Shown: positions 16,724 to 25,868, numbered from the stretch's first letter. The stretch: DNA of 64,000 bases from Sporanaerobium hydrogeniformans (GCF_002735925.1 NZ_PEDL01000016.1:1-64000); one strand, 5' to 3'. Numbers and translations: made by a program. The notes: generated from the letters alone by a model not told the origin.

Positions 16724-16788
16724 AGAGTCCACTTAAAGCCACTGGCTTAACTCTCTTTCAGCTCTCACTTTAGCAGTCAAAGCACTTT

Positions 16789-17703
16789 TTATAAAAAATC
16801 TTTTACCATATGGGGATACCATTCCATTGCTTTTTTTATTTCTTTTTTTGTTGGGAGCCCTACTCCTGAAAGTACTACAAGATAATCTTCTTGCGTCGGT
16901 ACCTTTAAATAAGGCTGTGCTTCAAACATATTGCCTACACAATTAATGAGATATCTTCCTTGATTTGTATTTACAAATCCTTTTACCCGATAAGTATTTT
17001 CAATAAACATTTCCAAAAACTTTTGAAGACTATATAAATCTACTTGTTCAGAAAGATAGAGTGTGTATTTTCTAAGGGTTATATCCATAGACTGAAATAA
17101 ATCTTCTTGTATATCTTCTTGTTTTTTCATTGTTGTTAGCCATTCCTTTTGGATTTTACCAAAAGTTGTATAGTAAATAGGCACATCTGGTCTATGACTA
17201 TTTAATACTTTTTCTATCTCTTTTGTCTGCTCTTTTGAAATTAAATCTGTTTTATTAATCAAAAATAGGTCACTGACAGCAAGCTGTTTTTTTACTACAG
17301 AAGCAGTTTCATACACTTTGTGAAACTGCTTTCCATCTATAATACAAATACTTCCCTCATACTCCACTTCTGAGAATTTATCCTTCTGCCCTAATATTTT
17401 CTTCACATTTAAAGGATTAGATAAACCTGAGGCTTCTACTACAATAATATCTGGCTGCTGTATTAAAGCACTTTGGAGTACTTCTTCAAATTTATCAAGA
17501 CGGCATGAACAAAAAATAGAGCCATTATTAATCTCATCGAGTACTGTTCCTACCTCTCTTAATAGCTCACCATCTACACCTTCTTTTCCAAATTCATTAA
17601 TAATTAAGTGAAGTTTAGAATCTGCTAACACCTTAATAAGTTCTTTTAGAAATGTAGTTTTACCGGCTCCTAAGAAGCCGGTAATTAAAATGAGTCTACT
17701 CAT
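16789..17703 (-). CDS. COG0523 (CobW-type) GTPase / metallochaperone
   Basis: 304 aa. The P-loop reads ITGFLGAGKTTFLKEL, Walker B IIVVEASGLSNP and the guanine motif FLINKTDL. The C-terminal CobW domain covers the last 90 residues. The usual CXCC metal motif is reduced to CSCR at about residue 68-71, so metal binding may differ. The start is ATG 17703; the longer frame begins at GTG 17721 inside the upstream gene. The UroD-thioredoxin stop is 4 bp before it, so the pair is coupled. COG0523 proteins deliver zinc or cobalt-type cofactors; here the target is probably the UroD-like enzyme. Confidence 0.9.
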   Translation of the reverse strand: MSRLILITGFLGAGKTTFLKELIKVLADSKLHLIINEFGKEGVDGELLREVGTVLDEINNGSIFCSCRLDKFEEVLQSALIQQPDIIVVEASGLSNPLNVKKILGQKDKFSEVEYEGSICIIDGKQFHKVYETASVVKKQLAVSDLFLINKTDLISKEQTKEIEKVLNSHRPDVPIYYTTFGKIQKEWLTTMKKQEDIQEDLFQSMDITLRKYTLYLSEQVDLYSLQKFLEMFIENTYRVKGFVNTNQGRYLINCVGNMFEAQPYLKVPTQEDYLVVLSGVGLPTKKEIKKAMEWYPHMVKDFL

Positions 17704-17707
17704 ATTA

Positions 17708-19069
17708 TTAAAGCACCGCACGAATGGCTGCTTCTAATTCTTCTTTTGCGGGAACAAGAGAACGGAATTTTAATTCGCCATTAATGTACATGGATGGAAG
17801 GTTTGGTACGCCCATTTTCTTACATCTTGCAATGTTTTCTTTTTCTGTAAATTTATACTCTACCATATCAATAGTATCTCCAAAGGTTTCTTTAGCTTCA
17901 TTTGCAGCACCCATCATATAAGTACAAGCTGCACATGTAGCTGAATCTAAAGTAAATACTTCTACCAGTGGTTTTTGTAAATTCGCATAATCTGGAAGTT
18001 CTACTTCAATTGTTTCGTCTTCCGCAACATAATTTTTCACCATTTCTCTTACTGAATCTGTTTCATATACCGCTTGTACAACCCCAATTGTATTTTCTAC
18101 TGGTACTGCAAATGGCATATCACATCCTGGTGCAAGGATAAAGTTCTTTTTATTTTCCATTTTATCAAGAAGGTCAATAACAAACTTCATATTATCTTGT
18201 TGTGTACCATGAAGCATAACAGTTGTAAGTGGAATATTTCCACCAATAACTACGTTGTATTTGTCTGTGATTTCTTTTGCTGCTAATAGATCCACATTCT
18301 CATCAATTGAAATAGAATCTGGTGCAGTTTTACACATTACTTCAATATTTCTTGTAGCATCTCCACATACGAAGAAAGAAGAGAAAGCACCTTTTTCACG
18401 AATATGGGCAAATAAGTTTGCAAATGGTTCATGCATAAATTGCTCAAAGTGATCAGATGAAATTTGAGAAATAAGAGGGTCTACAACAGCAATAACATCC
18501 ATTCCCGCTTCAATATAATAATCTGCCATTTTCATCGCCACTGCGTTACAATAAGCTAAGAACTTTTCGAGTGCTTCTTCATCATCATACATATCCATAA
18601 ATATATTATTACCACGTAAGTGTGTAGCAAGTGTAAATGGTCCACAAATCAAACCATATAATGCAGTTGTTTCTCCTACAGCTTCTTTCATTCTCTTCAT
18701 AACATCAAGAATCATAGGAATTCTTCCTGACTCTTTAGTTGGAATCGTACACATACAAGGTACTTCTAACTCTTCTGCATCTTCTAGTGGATGGCTTGCT
18801 ACAGATGGAGGACCATCATCAGCCCATGTTAAGTCACATCCTAGACATTCAGCTTCTACTTGAAGGTCAAAAATAACAGGCTGCCCTGCAGGCTTATAAA
18901 GCTTATTTACTTCCATTAATGCTTCGAATAGTTTATCACCATTTTGTAACACCTCTGTAGCGTTATACCCAACTAGTTTACCTGAATGAACACCCGCAAA
19001 TGGAACCCATGCCACCTGTTCTGTTGCTTCATGTTTTAATGTTTTAATTAATATTTCTTTTGCTATCAT
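17708..19069 (-). CDS. UroD/MtaA-family methyltransferase fused to a thioredoxin-like domain
   Basis: 453 aa. Residues about 1-345 are a UroD-type TIM barrel of the MtaA/CmuA branch (VAWVPFAGVHSGKLVGYNA, LYGLICGPFTLATHLRGNNI, FILAPGCDMPFAVP). Residues about 365-453 are a thioredoxin-like domain with CAAC (FTLDSATCAACTYMMG) and the cis-Pro loop VPNLPSMYING. MtaA-type enzymes bind zinc through HXC...C and move methyl groups between corrinoid proteins and thiols. The later Cys is kept in LAPGC, but the HXC site reads FFVCGD, so the His is replaced by Phe. True heme-pathway UroD is unlikely. No corrinoid protein gene is nearby. Confidence 0.88.
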   Translation of the reverse strand: MIAKEILIKTLKHEATEQVAWVPFAGVHSGKLVGYNATEVLQNGDKLFEALMEVNKLYKPAGQPVIFDLQVEAECLGCDLTWADDGPPSVASHPLEDAEELEVPCMCTIPTKESGRIPMILDVMKRMKEAVGETTALYGLICGPFTLATHLRGNNIFMDMYDDEEALEKFLAYCNAVAMKMADYYIEAGMDVIAVVDPLISQISSDHFEQFMHEPFANLFAHIREKGAFSSFFVCGDATRNIEVMCKTAPDSISIDENVDLLAAKEITDKYNVVIGGNIPLTTVMLHGTQQDNMKFVIDLLDKMENKKNFILAPGCDMPFAVPVENTIGVVQAVYETDSVREMVKNYVAEDETIEVELPDYANLQKPLVEVFTLDSATCAACTYMMGAANEAKETFGDTIDMVEYKFTEKENIARCKKMGVPNLPSMYINGELKFRSLVPAKEELEAAIRAVL

Positions 19070-19314
19070 ATTTTTTCCTCACTTTCATCAAAAAATTAGA
19101 TTCATTATTAAGTTATTATTATCATACAATGTTATCTTTCTAACCGTTGGTAGTTTTCATAGATTTTATGTAATTTTTTTATTTTTTCTGTATTCAATTT
19201 AATATTTTAGGAAGATCTATAATAAAATATTTATTTTTTTATAAATATTAAAGGGGCTAAACCTTGGATAGTTGCCCACTTTATCTACTTTTTTATTGAA
19301 TTTGAAAAAATTTC

Positions 19315-19761
19315 CTATATACAAATTTGATTGATTGTTAGTCCCTCTTCTTCAATCTCTATAAGCGCTAGTGTAATAGGTAAACTAAAACGTCTTTTTC
19401 CACAACTTCCTGGATTAAGCCACCAAGTATTGCCTTTTTTCTCACATTTATATTGATGAGAATGTCCATAAATACAAATATCTACGTCTTCGAGAGCATG
19501 AGTTATCTCTCTTTTATTATGAATAAGGAGAAAGCGCTTATTGCCTAAATTGAAGACTTTCTCCTTTTCTAAAGCTTCGGCCCACTCACCTTTATCATTA
19601 TTTCCTCTAACTGCATAAAGAGGTGCAATCTTTTCTAAGGACTCTAAAATTTGTAACTTATTTATATCTCCTCCATGAATAATGGCATCGCATCCTTTTA
19701 AATTTTCTAAAACCTCTTCCCTTAATAGTCCATGAGTATCTGAAATAACACCAATCTTCAT
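19315..19761 (-). CDS. YfcE/MJ0936-type metallophosphodiesterase
   Basis: 148 aa. The calcineurin-like motifs occur in order: GVISDTHG, IIHGGDIN, VRGNND, LLIHNKRE and YGHSHQ, with NPGSCGKRRF near the end. The fourth motif normally reads GH; here it is IHN. Family members are Mn/Ni-dependent phosphodiesterases with broad activity and no settled substrate. The ATG at 19761 follows GAGGAG. It is flanked by about 245 bp of AT-rich, unannotated DNA on the UroD side. Confidence 0.9.
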   Translation of the reverse strand: MKIGVISDTHGLLREEVLENLKGCDAIIHGGDINKLQILESLEKIAPLYAVRGNNDKGEWAEALEKEKVFNLGNKRFLLIHNKREITHALEDVDICIYGHSHQYKCEKKGNTWWLNPGSCGKRRFSLPITLALIEIEEEGLTINQICI

Positions 19762-19832
19762 AGCTTTCTCTCCTCTTTCTAGATTTCCTTATCTCATCCT
19801 CATAAGCTTCCCATTTATATAAATTTTTATTT

Positions 19833-21218
19833 CTATATCAATTGCTTATTTGCCCATTTACCACTAAAAAACCGCATCATAAATAGCATTCCCCTTACTG
19901 TCCAATCTGTAAACATTCCAATCCATACAGAAAAAGGTCCAAATCCCCATACCTTTACTAAAAAAATGCATAGGGCCACCCTAAAAATCCACATACTGCC
20001 TGTAGAGACTAGCATAGAAAATTTAACATCTCCTGCCGCCCGCATGCCATATGCTGGAACGAAGGAATATATCCAAATAATGGGTTTGACAATAGTAATA
20101 GCAAGCATCATATTAAAACATAATTTTGCACTTTCTGTTTCCATACCTGCTAAATACATAATAGGCTTTGTAAGAAGCATGGTTATCAAACAAGATAACA
20201 CAATAGTTATTTGTGCATATCCCATTAACTTGATTGTATAATACTTTGCTTCTTCTTTCCGTCCTGCACCGATACACTGTCCCACTACTGTCATCAGCCC
20301 AATCCCAATTCCTATACCACCTATCCCATTAACCGACTCTAACATATTGGTCATTGCCTGGGCTGCAATAGCCATTGTTCCCATCATTGAAACAGTGGAT
20401 TGAATAGCTAGCTTACCAAATTGGAACATCCCATTTTCAATTCCTGCTGGTATACCTATGGCTAATATTTTTCGTATAAGTGAAAAGTCAGGTCGTATAG
20501 AAAAGTATTTTTCAACCACAATGGGCTGACAAGGCTTTCTTAAATAATAGAAGATGACAACACAACAGAAAATGCGAGATAGTAAGGTTGCAAGAGCAGC
20601 TCCTACAACTCCCATATGTAAACCAAAGATAAGAATAGCATTTCCTACTATATTAAGTCCATTTGAAATAACAGATATACGCATGGGAAATCTAGAATTT
20701 CCACTGACACGATAAAAAGCTGAGCCTACGCTGAACAATGCTAAAAAAGGATAAGAAAGCACAGTAATAGAAAAATAGCTTAGGGAATTAGCCATTACCT
20801 GGGCGTCTACTTTCCCAAAAATAAGGCTTAGCAGCCATCTTTTACAACCAATAAAGCTAACTGTGCAACTAGCAGAAATAACTAAAACTGTTAAAAAAAC
20901 CTGTTGTGCTGCTTCATTACAGTGTTCCTTTTCTCCTCTACCTAAATATTGTGAGCAAATGACTGTTCCCCCTACTGCCAATGCAGCAAAAATTTGAATC
21001 ACTAATATATTAATAGAATCCACTAGAGATACTGCTGAAATGGCGGCACTCCCTACATTACTTACCATCATGGTATCTGCCATTCCCATTAGTGAATTAA
21101 GGAGCTGTTCCACAATAAGAGGAATGAGTAGTAACTTCAAATCTTTGTTGGTAAATAAAAGTTTATTTTTATCTATCTTAGAACTATCATATAATTTATT
21201 TTGTAATTTTTTTACCAT
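19833..21218 (-). CDS. MATE-family multidrug/metabolite exporter
   Basis: 461 aa with about twelve membrane segments in two pseudo-repeats. MATE motifs include LIPLIVEQLLNSLMGMADTM at the first segment, and GNAILIFGLHMGVVGAALAT. The N-terminal 25 residues are charged and cytoplasmic. Family members export cationic drugs or metabolites in exchange for Na+ or H+. It is monocistronic, between the YfcE gene and the thiamine operon terminator. A second MATE gene at 54264-55619 is distinct. Confidence 0.93.
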   Translation of the reverse strand: MVKKLQNKLYDSSKIDKNKLLFTNKDLKLLLIPLIVEQLLNSLMGMADTMMVSNVGSAAISAVSLVDSINILVIQIFAALAVGGTVICSQYLGRGEKEHCNEAAQQVFLTVLVISASCTVSFIGCKRWLLSLIFGKVDAQVMANSLSYFSITVLSYPFLALFSVGSAFYRVSGNSRFPMRISVISNGLNIVGNAILIFGLHMGVVGAALATLLSRIFCCVVIFYYLRKPCQPIVVEKYFSIRPDFSLIRKILAIGIPAGIENGMFQFGKLAIQSTVSMMGTMAIAAQAMTNMLESVNGIGGIGIGIGLMTVVGQCIGAGRKEEAKYYTIKLMGYAQITIVLSCLITMLLTKPIMYLAGMETESAKLCFNMMLAITIVKPIIWIYSFVPAYGMRAAGDVKFSMLVSTGSMWIFRVALCIFLVKVWGFGPFSVWIGMFTDWTVRGMLFMMRFFSGKWANKQLI

Positions 21219-21328
21219 CTAGCCCCTTCTCCTGCCTTTTCATTAAATAAACTTACTCACTTGTACCTTATATCAAAAGCCAATAAAAAGCAATATTTAC
21301 CTTTTATATTACTAAATCTCAATAAAAA

Positions 21329-21428
21329 TGGAGCTGTGGCACTAAGGAATTTACATACAATAGGTTGCTCTACTCACTTAAAATGAGCACAATGTATTGT
21401 AGTATTTATTCTTAATGCAACAGCTCCA
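21329..21428 (-). terminator. 100-nt long-hairpin terminator after thiC
   Basis: Two 34-nt arms (21329-21362 and 21395-21428) are imperfect complements with many G-U pairs; the bases nearest the stem foot are GGAGCTGT / ACAGCTCC. An inner helix TGCTC/GAGCA lies in the loop. On the minus strand the hairpin is followed by TTTTTATTG. It lies 55 bp downstream of the thiC stop, so it acts as a terminator, but it is far longer than the others here. Confidence 0.75.
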
Positions 21429-21482
21429 TCCTGCCTCTATGTTTAGATAGACTTCATTATCTTATTTAGACTCGCTCATACT

Positions 21483-22787
21483 TTAGAGAATGTCTATATG
21501 TTCACCTGCAAGCGCTTTATTCATACTTCTTACGGCACAAAACTTACCGCACATTGAGCAAGTATCTTCATGCTCTGGCTTTCGATTTTCACGAATAGCC
21601 TTGGCTGTTTCTGGATCAATGGCACATGTCCATTGTGCTTCCCAATCAAGGTCTCGCCTAGCCTTTGCCATACGATCATCTATTTCCCTAGCTCCTCTTA
21701 CCCCTTTTGCAATATCTGCCGCATGAGCCGCAATCTTAGAGGCAATAATACCTTGTTTCACATCCTCAAGGTTAGGCAAAGCAAGATGCTCGGCAGGTGT
21801 CACATAACAAAGAAATGCTGCCCCTGCTGATGCCGCAATAGCCCCCCCAATAGCCGAAGTAATATGGTCATAGCCTGGTGCAATATCTGTTACTAATGGT
21901 CCAAGTACATAAAAGGGCGCTCCCCCACATAAGGTCTGCTGAATTTTCATGTTCGCTTCAATTTGATCAATTGGCATATGTCCCGGACCTTCTACCATGA
22001 CTTGTACATCTCTTTCCCATGCTCTTTTAGTCAACTCTCCAAGTCTTACAAGCTCTTCAATTTGACAAACGTCCGATGCATCTGCAAGGCATCCCGGCCT
22101 ACATGCATCTCCTAAAGAAATGGTTACATCATATGCTCTACAAATCTCTAGGATTTCATCATAATATTCATAAAAAGGATTCTCATTACCTGTCATACAC
22201 ATCCATGCAAAAACAAGTGAACCACCTCTAGAAACAATATTCATTTTTCGCTTATGCTTTTTAATTTGCTCAATCGTTTTACGAGTAAGTCCACAATGAA
22301 GTGTCACAAAATCTACACCATCTTCTGCATGTAACCTCACTACATCAATAAAATCCTTTGCTGTAAGGGTATGTAAATCTCTTTGATAATGAATAACTGA
22401 ATCATAAACAGGTACAGTACCAATCATAGCTGGGCATTCTGAGGTTAGTTTTCTTCTAAAGGGAATCGTATCACCATGAGAAGATAGATCCATAATGGCA
22501 TGTGCTCCCATATCGACAGCCTGCATAACCTTTTCCATTTCTACACTGTAATCTTTACAGTCTCTAGATATACCTAAATTCACATTAATTTTCGTTTTAA
22601 GCATAGAACCTACACCCTCTGCATCAATACATGGATGGTTTTTATTGGCACATATAACTACTTTACCTTGTGCTACAAGGGGTAGTAATTCTTCCACAGT
22701 CATTCTTTCTTTTTGTGCTACAACCTTTAGTTCCTTCGTCACTATTCCCTTTCTTGCTGCTTCCATTTGTGTACTATAGTTTCTCAT
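21483..22787 (-). CDS. thiC: Phosphomethylpyrimidine synthase ThiC
   Basis: 434 aa, the usual bacterial length without the long N-terminal extension. It ends with the radical-SAM CX2CX4C cluster motif in [11 protein letters not shown]. Other family signatures are [27 protein letters not shown] and [16 protein letters not shown]. It converts aminoimidazole ribotide to the HMP-phosphate pyrimidine of thiamine, using SAM and a 4Fe-4S cluster in the cytosol. Its start overlaps the thiD stop by 4 nt. The TPP riboswitch upstream of thiD controls both. Confidence 0.97.
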   Translation of the reverse strand: MRNYSTQMEAARKGIVTKELKVVAQKERMTVEELLPLVAQGKVVICANKNHPCIDAEGVGSMLKTKINVNLGISRDCKDYSVEMEKVMQAVDMGAHAIMDLSSHGDTIPFRRKLTSECPAMIGTVPVYDSVIHYQRDLHTLTAKDFIDVVRLHAEDGVDFVTLHCGLTRKTIEQIKKHKRKMNIVSRGGSLVFAWMCMTGNENPFYEYYDEILEICRAYDVTISLGDACRPGCLADASDVCQIEELVRLGELTKRAWERDVQVMVEGPGHMPIDQIEANMKIQQTLCGGAPFYVLGPLVTDIAPGYDHITSAIGGAIAASAGAAFLCYVTPAEHLALPNLEDVKQGIIASKIAAHAADIAKGVRGAREIDDRMAKARRDLDWEAQWTCAIDPETAKAIRENRKPEHEDTCSMCGKFCAVRSMNKALAGEHIDIL

Positions 22788-23581
22788 TCTTCATAGCCTC
22801 CCTCTAAATTCCAAGTATGTTTAAGTGGTCCACTCCCTTTACCCAAATTGAGCATGGCACGAAGTGCACCTGATAAATAATTCTTAGCTAACCAGATAGC
22901 ATTCTCTAAATCTTTACCTTGTGCAAGATAAGAGGTAATAGCACTTGATAAAGTGCAACCCGTCCCGTGTGTATTACTATTTTCAATACGCTCTCCTATA
23001 AACCACTTATACTGGTGGTTATAATAGAATAAATCATTTGCTTCATTAAGAGCATGCCCACCCTTACATAACACAGCTGTGCCATATTCTTCACTCATGA
23101 TCCTAGCTGCTGCAATCATATCCTCTGATGTCTTAATCGTCCTACCTGATAAGATTTCTGCTTCTGGAATATTCGGTGTGAGTAAGGTAGCCTTTGCAAA
23201 AAGTTTGTTCTTTAAATATTCTATGGCCTTATCATTAATAAGTTTAGAGCCACTTGTTGCTACCATAACTGGGTCTACCACAATATTTTTTGCATCATAA
23301 AAGGTAAGCTTCTCTGCAATGACTTCAATAAGGGCTGAAGAAGAAACCATTCCTATTTTGATTGCATCTGGATAGATATCTGTAAAAACACTTTCTAACT
23401 GCTGAGATAAAAATTCAGGAGTAACCTCCATCACTTTTTGTACACCCATTGTATTTTGAGCAGTTAGAGCTGTAATTGCACTCATAGCATATACACCATG
23501 GACTGTCATCGTTTTGATATCTGCTTGAATGCCAGCACCTCCACTTGAATCACTCCCAGCAATTGTTAATGCTGTTTTCAT
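22784..23581 (-). CDS. thiD: Hydroxymethylpyrimidine / phosphomethylpyrimidine kinase ThiD
   Basis: 265 aa, ribokinase fold. The N-terminus reads [20 protein letters not shown]; the middle has [10 protein letters not shown]; the C-terminal anion-hole motif is [20 protein letters not shown] with the catalytic Asp position replaced by Cys, as is normal for ThiD. It phosphorylates HMP and HMP-P in thiamine synthesis. The ATG at 23581 follows AAGGAG and lies about 85 bp downstream of the riboswitch terminator. Confidence 0.96.
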   Translation of the reverse strand: MKTALTIAGSDSSGGAGIQADIKTMTVHGVYAMSAITALTAQNTMGVQKVMEVTPEFLSQQLESVFTDIYPDAIKIGMVSSSALIEVIAEKLTFYDAKNIVVDPVMVATSGSKLINDKAIEYLKNKLFAKATLLTPNIPEAEILSGRTIKTSEDMIAAARIMSEEYGTAVLCKGGHALNEANDLFYYNHQYKWFIGERIENSNTHGTGCTLSSAITSYLAQGKDLENAIWLAKNYLSGALRAMLNLGKGSGPLKHTWNLEGGYEE

Positions 23582-23664
23582 TGTCGTCTCCTTTCCTAAA
23601 CATTAATTTTTAGAACATCAAAAAATCACACCTCCAATCTGCTTCCCTCATTTAGATTTGCACA

Positions 23665-23700
23665 CTAAAAAACGGCGATACCCTAATAGAGGTATCACCG
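23665..23700 (-). terminator. Riboswitch expression-platform terminator
   Basis: On the minus strand CGGTGATACC (23691-23700) pairs with GGTATCGCCG (23673-23682) and is followed by a T6 run. It follows the TPP aptamer immediately and precedes thiD, so ligand binding should favour this hairpin and stop transcription. Confidence 0.9.
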
Positions 23701-23711
23701 ATAAATAGACC

Positions 23712-23803
23712 TTGGTTATTTCCCTACGTTGGCATTATCCAAATCAGGTTATGGGTTAAAGCACTACAGCTTACTCTCAGCCCACTTCAGTGAGCACCCC
23801 GTT
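23712..23803 (-). ncRNA. TPP riboswitch (THI-box) controlling thiD-thiC
   Basis: On the minus strand the aptamer starts ACGGGGTGC, has the conserved GGGCTGAGA pyrimidine-sensor bulge, then ACCCATAACCTGATTTGG and ATAATGCCAACGTAGGGAA, the diphosphate-sensor helix. All conserved THI-box segments are present and in order. The extra helix between CTGAGA and ACCC is short. A possible extended -10 promoter (TGATAAGAT) lies about 40 bp upstream. It senses thiamine diphosphate, which is also the cofactor of the transketolase encoded at 565-2300. Confidence 0.97.
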
Positions 23804-23938
23804 TTTATTTATTCTTTTTTCTCACTTATCTTATCACAAAAAATTAAACTTTACCATAAAAATCAATAAATAATAAACATACTCTCATAATACTTTTAAT
23901 GTTTTCTCATGAAAGAATACACAGTCAAAAACTAGAAG

Positions 23939-24496
23939 TTATGAAAAAAATAACGCTAGTTGCATACTAATAAGTTTTTCCCTTTCTTCCTTTTGTGTTA
24001 AATCAATACCGGTATACTCTTTAAAATTAAGACGTTGATAAAAGACCAGTTGCAAAAAGGAAACCATTTCATAAGCAATAATCTTACATTCTGCTTCTGT
24101 TTTTTTTCCCTTAAAACAAGCACTTACTAATGGTAAAATCATTAAAGGTACTTCTATCTTTTTCTCTAGAAGGAGATAAGGCATACTTATTCTAGAAATC
24201 TCTTCATAGCGAAAAACAGTCTCACAAATACCTTGCATAAGTTGCGTCAATTTTTCTAGCGTAGACCCCTGTCCTGCTGACTGCTCATAAAGTTTCACAA
24301 AATCTTCTTCAATAATCTTATCAATTGCTGTAGCAATAAGCTGATCCTTTGAGTCATAGCAATAATTAATCATAGCTAAATTTACATCTGCTACTTTAGC
24401 AATATCTCTTGCTGTTATTTTGCTAGGTGTCTCACTTGTTTCAAGTAAATGAATGGTTGCTTCTAATAGTTTATCTGCTGTCTTTTTTGCTGACAT
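23939..24496 (-). CDS. TetR-family regulator
   Basis: 185 aa. Residues about 5-55 are the TetR helix-turn-helix (KITARDIAKVADVNLAMINY then CYDSKDQLIATAIDK). The C-terminal part is an all-helical ligand domain with no clear relative. The start at 24496 uses the AGGAG that overlaps the stop of the 56-aa membrane protein gene. It is therefore the second gene of a two-gene operon whose promoter carries two identical palindromes, suggesting autorepression. The inducer is unknown. Confidence 0.9.
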   Translation of the reverse strand: MSAKKTADKLLEATIHLLETSETPSKITARDIAKVADVNLAMINYCYDSKDQLIATAIDKIIEEDFVKLYEQSAGQGSTLEKLTQLMQGICETVFRYEEISRISMPYLLLEKKIEVPLMILPLVSACFKGKKTEAECKIIAYEMVSFLQLVFYQRLNFKEYTGIDLTQKEEREKLISMQLALFFS

Positions 24497-24507
24497 CCCT
24501 TACACTC

Positions 24508-24678
24508 CTATCTTTTTATAAAGAAAAATACAATAGTGATACACGTTACAACTACTGTCCAAATACCTAATTGCATGTGAAAGTGGATATCTCCTTCCCC
24601 TGTAGAACGAATCCACCACCCACAAATAAGTGTACTTAATAACATTATAATAGATAATATACCCATAATCTTTGTCAT
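24508..24678 (-). CDS. Small two-helix membrane protein (56 aa)
   Basis: ATG at 24678 is preceded by GGAGGAG with 6 nt spacing. The product has two hydrophobic segments, ILSIIMLLSTLICGWW (about 7-22) and LGIWTVVVTCITIVFFFI (about 37-54), joined by a polar loop RSTGEGDIHFHMQ with two His. It lies 11 bp before the TetR gene and is the first gene behind a strong regulated promoter. It resembles small inner-membrane proteins that accompany transporters or stress regulators. No family is recognised. Coding potential is supported by the start context and the operon position. Confidence 0.8.
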   Translation of the reverse strand: MTKIMGILSIIMLLSTLICGWWIRSTGEGDIHFHMQLGIWTVVVTCITIVFFFIKR

Positions 24679-24713
24679 CTTATCTCCTCCATTTATCTCT
24701 ATAACTACTATAG

Positions 24714-24791
24714 ATTAAACATGTTTAATTAATTTAATTGTACTATTACAACTTTCATTTGTCAACAATAATTAAACATGTTTAATTATTG
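24714..24791 (-). promoter_or_regulatory. Strong promoter flanked by two TetR-type palindromes
   Basis: TTGACA (24760-24765), 17 bp and TACAAT (24737-24742) form a near-consensus promoter on the minus strand. A 16-bp perfect palindrome (ATTAAACATGTTTAAT) occupies 24714-24729, just downstream of the -10. A 26-bp perfect palindrome with the same core (half-site CAATAATTAAACA) occupies 24766-24791, abutting the -35. Their centres are 57 bp apart. Two copies bracketing the promoter indicate repression by the TetR protein encoded downstream. Confidence 0.88.
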
Positions 24792-24796
24792 TATAT

Positions 24797-24822
24797 AAAA
24801 AAAAGCTGGTTTCCCAGCTTTT
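24797..24822 (-). terminator. Terminator of the nitroreductase gene
   Basis: AAGCTGG (24803-24809) pairs with CCAGCTT (24814-24820) around a 4-nt loop. On the minus strand a run of eight T follows. It sits between the nitroreductase stop and the TetR-operon promoter. Confidence 0.88.
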
Positions 24823-24877
24823 ATCTATCTTCTCTTTTTTATTTTATATCTCATTTTAGTATTATTTCCAAATACAC

Positions 24878-25393
24878 TTATTCCACAATCTTAATGATTC
24901 CCTTTTTGCTGACTTCTCCTGCTTCCCTTTGTGCATAGCCTAATGCTGCTACACCATAAACAAGGTGTTCATCTGGAATACCTATTTCTCTTAAATAGGC
25001 TCTCATTTCTGGATGATCTCCGATGTCTTGTAATTGATTGATCCATACTGAACCAATGCCAAAGGAATGTGCTGCTAAAAACATGTTTTCTAATGCACAG
25101 GCATTATCTTCCTTTGCCCAACGACTCTCTCTTTCATTGGATGCAAGCACTAGCACTGCCGGCTGATAGAAATCATAGCCTACTCTGCCAAGTACGCGTT
25201 CAACAATCTTAGCTAAATACTGGATTTTATCACGGTTTACAATAGCTGTAAACTGCCAAGTCTGCTTATTCATTCCACTTGGAGCATAAATAGCTGCTTG
25301 TAAAATTTGTTCCAGTTCTTCTTTTTTAATAGACTTTTCATTAAAAGCACGAATACTTCTTCTGGTTAAAATATTTTCCATTACTTGATTCAT
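24878..25393 (-). CDS. Nitroreductase-family FMN oxidoreductase
   Basis: 171 aa, typical for the short nitroreductase family. The N-terminus reads ILTRRSIRAFNEKSI with the FMN-phosphate arginines, followed by APSGMNKQTWQF. The C-terminal glycine loop is VYGVAALGYAQREAGEVSKK. It probably reduces nitro compounds, quinones or flavins with NAD(P)H. It lies about 105 bp after the MerR gene on the same strand, so it may be part of or downstream of the MerR-controlled redox operon. Confidence 0.92.
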   Translation of the reverse strand: MNQVMENILTRRSIRAFNEKSIKKEELEQILQAAIYAPSGMNKQTWQFTAIVNRDKIQYLAKIVERVLGRVGYDFYQPAVLVLASNERESRWAKEDNACALENMFLAAHSFGIGSVWINQLQDIGDHPEMRAYLREIGIPDEHLVYGVAALGYAQREAGEVSKKGIIKIVE

Positions 25394-25497
25394 CTTATTA
25401 AGTTTCCTCCTACTTTGTATTTTTAATAGTGTTGAAATCCTGTAATACTCTACTATTCTCTTTACTTAAATTTTATCAGAATATAGCTTATTTTACA

Positions 25498-25857
25498 TTA
25501 CTTAATACATACCTTCTCATCATAAGCTGCAATCTTCTTATCCAAACGAGCAAGGGTTTCTTGCATTTCTTGAATGCGCTTTATTAATGCTTTACGTTCT
25601 CCAATAAGAAGCTCTTTTCTTGCTTGTTTAGTCACCTCTCCCTGTCTAAACATATTCACATATTCAATAAGTGTTTCAATAGGCATACCTGCACTACGCA
25701 TACATTTAATAAACTCTACCCATTTTATATCTTCTTCCCCATAGTCTCGAACTCCACTTTTATTACGTGTTACTGGTGGGATTAAACCAATTCTTTCATA
25801 GTATCTAAGTGTATCTGCTGATAATGCAAACTGCTCACTCACTTCTGTAATGGTCAT
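25498..25857 (-). CDS. MerR-family regulator (AdhR-like)
   Basis: 119 aa. The N-terminal winged helix reads ITEVSEQFALSADTLRYYER then IGLIPPVTRNKSGVRDYGEE. A dimerisation coiled coil follows (ALIKRIQEMQETLARLDKKI). There is a Cys in WVEFIKCMRSAGMP and one at the C-terminus (KVCIK). This is the organisation of the AdhR-like class, which responds to aldehydes or electrophiles through the Cys in the middle region. It is the third gene of the operon behind the MerR-type promoter at 28031-28061 and probably activates it. Confidence 0.9.
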   Translation of the reverse strand: MTITEVSEQFALSADTLRYYERIGLIPPVTRNKSGVRDYGEEDIKWVEFIKCMRSAGMPIETLIEYVNMFRQGEVTKQARKELLIGERKALIKRIQEMQETLARLDKKIAAYDEKVCIK

Positions 25858-25868
25858 AGCGTACCTCC

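Noticed and set aside
17708-19069. Heme-pathway uroporphyrinogen decarboxylase (HemE)
   Set aside because: Length, the C-terminal thioredoxin domain and the LAPGC motif point to the MtaA/CmuA branch, and no heme genes are nearby.
19070-19314. Structured RNA between the UroD fusion and the YfcE gene
   Set aside because: Only AT-rich sequence with a weak A/T hairpin; no conserved motif was found.
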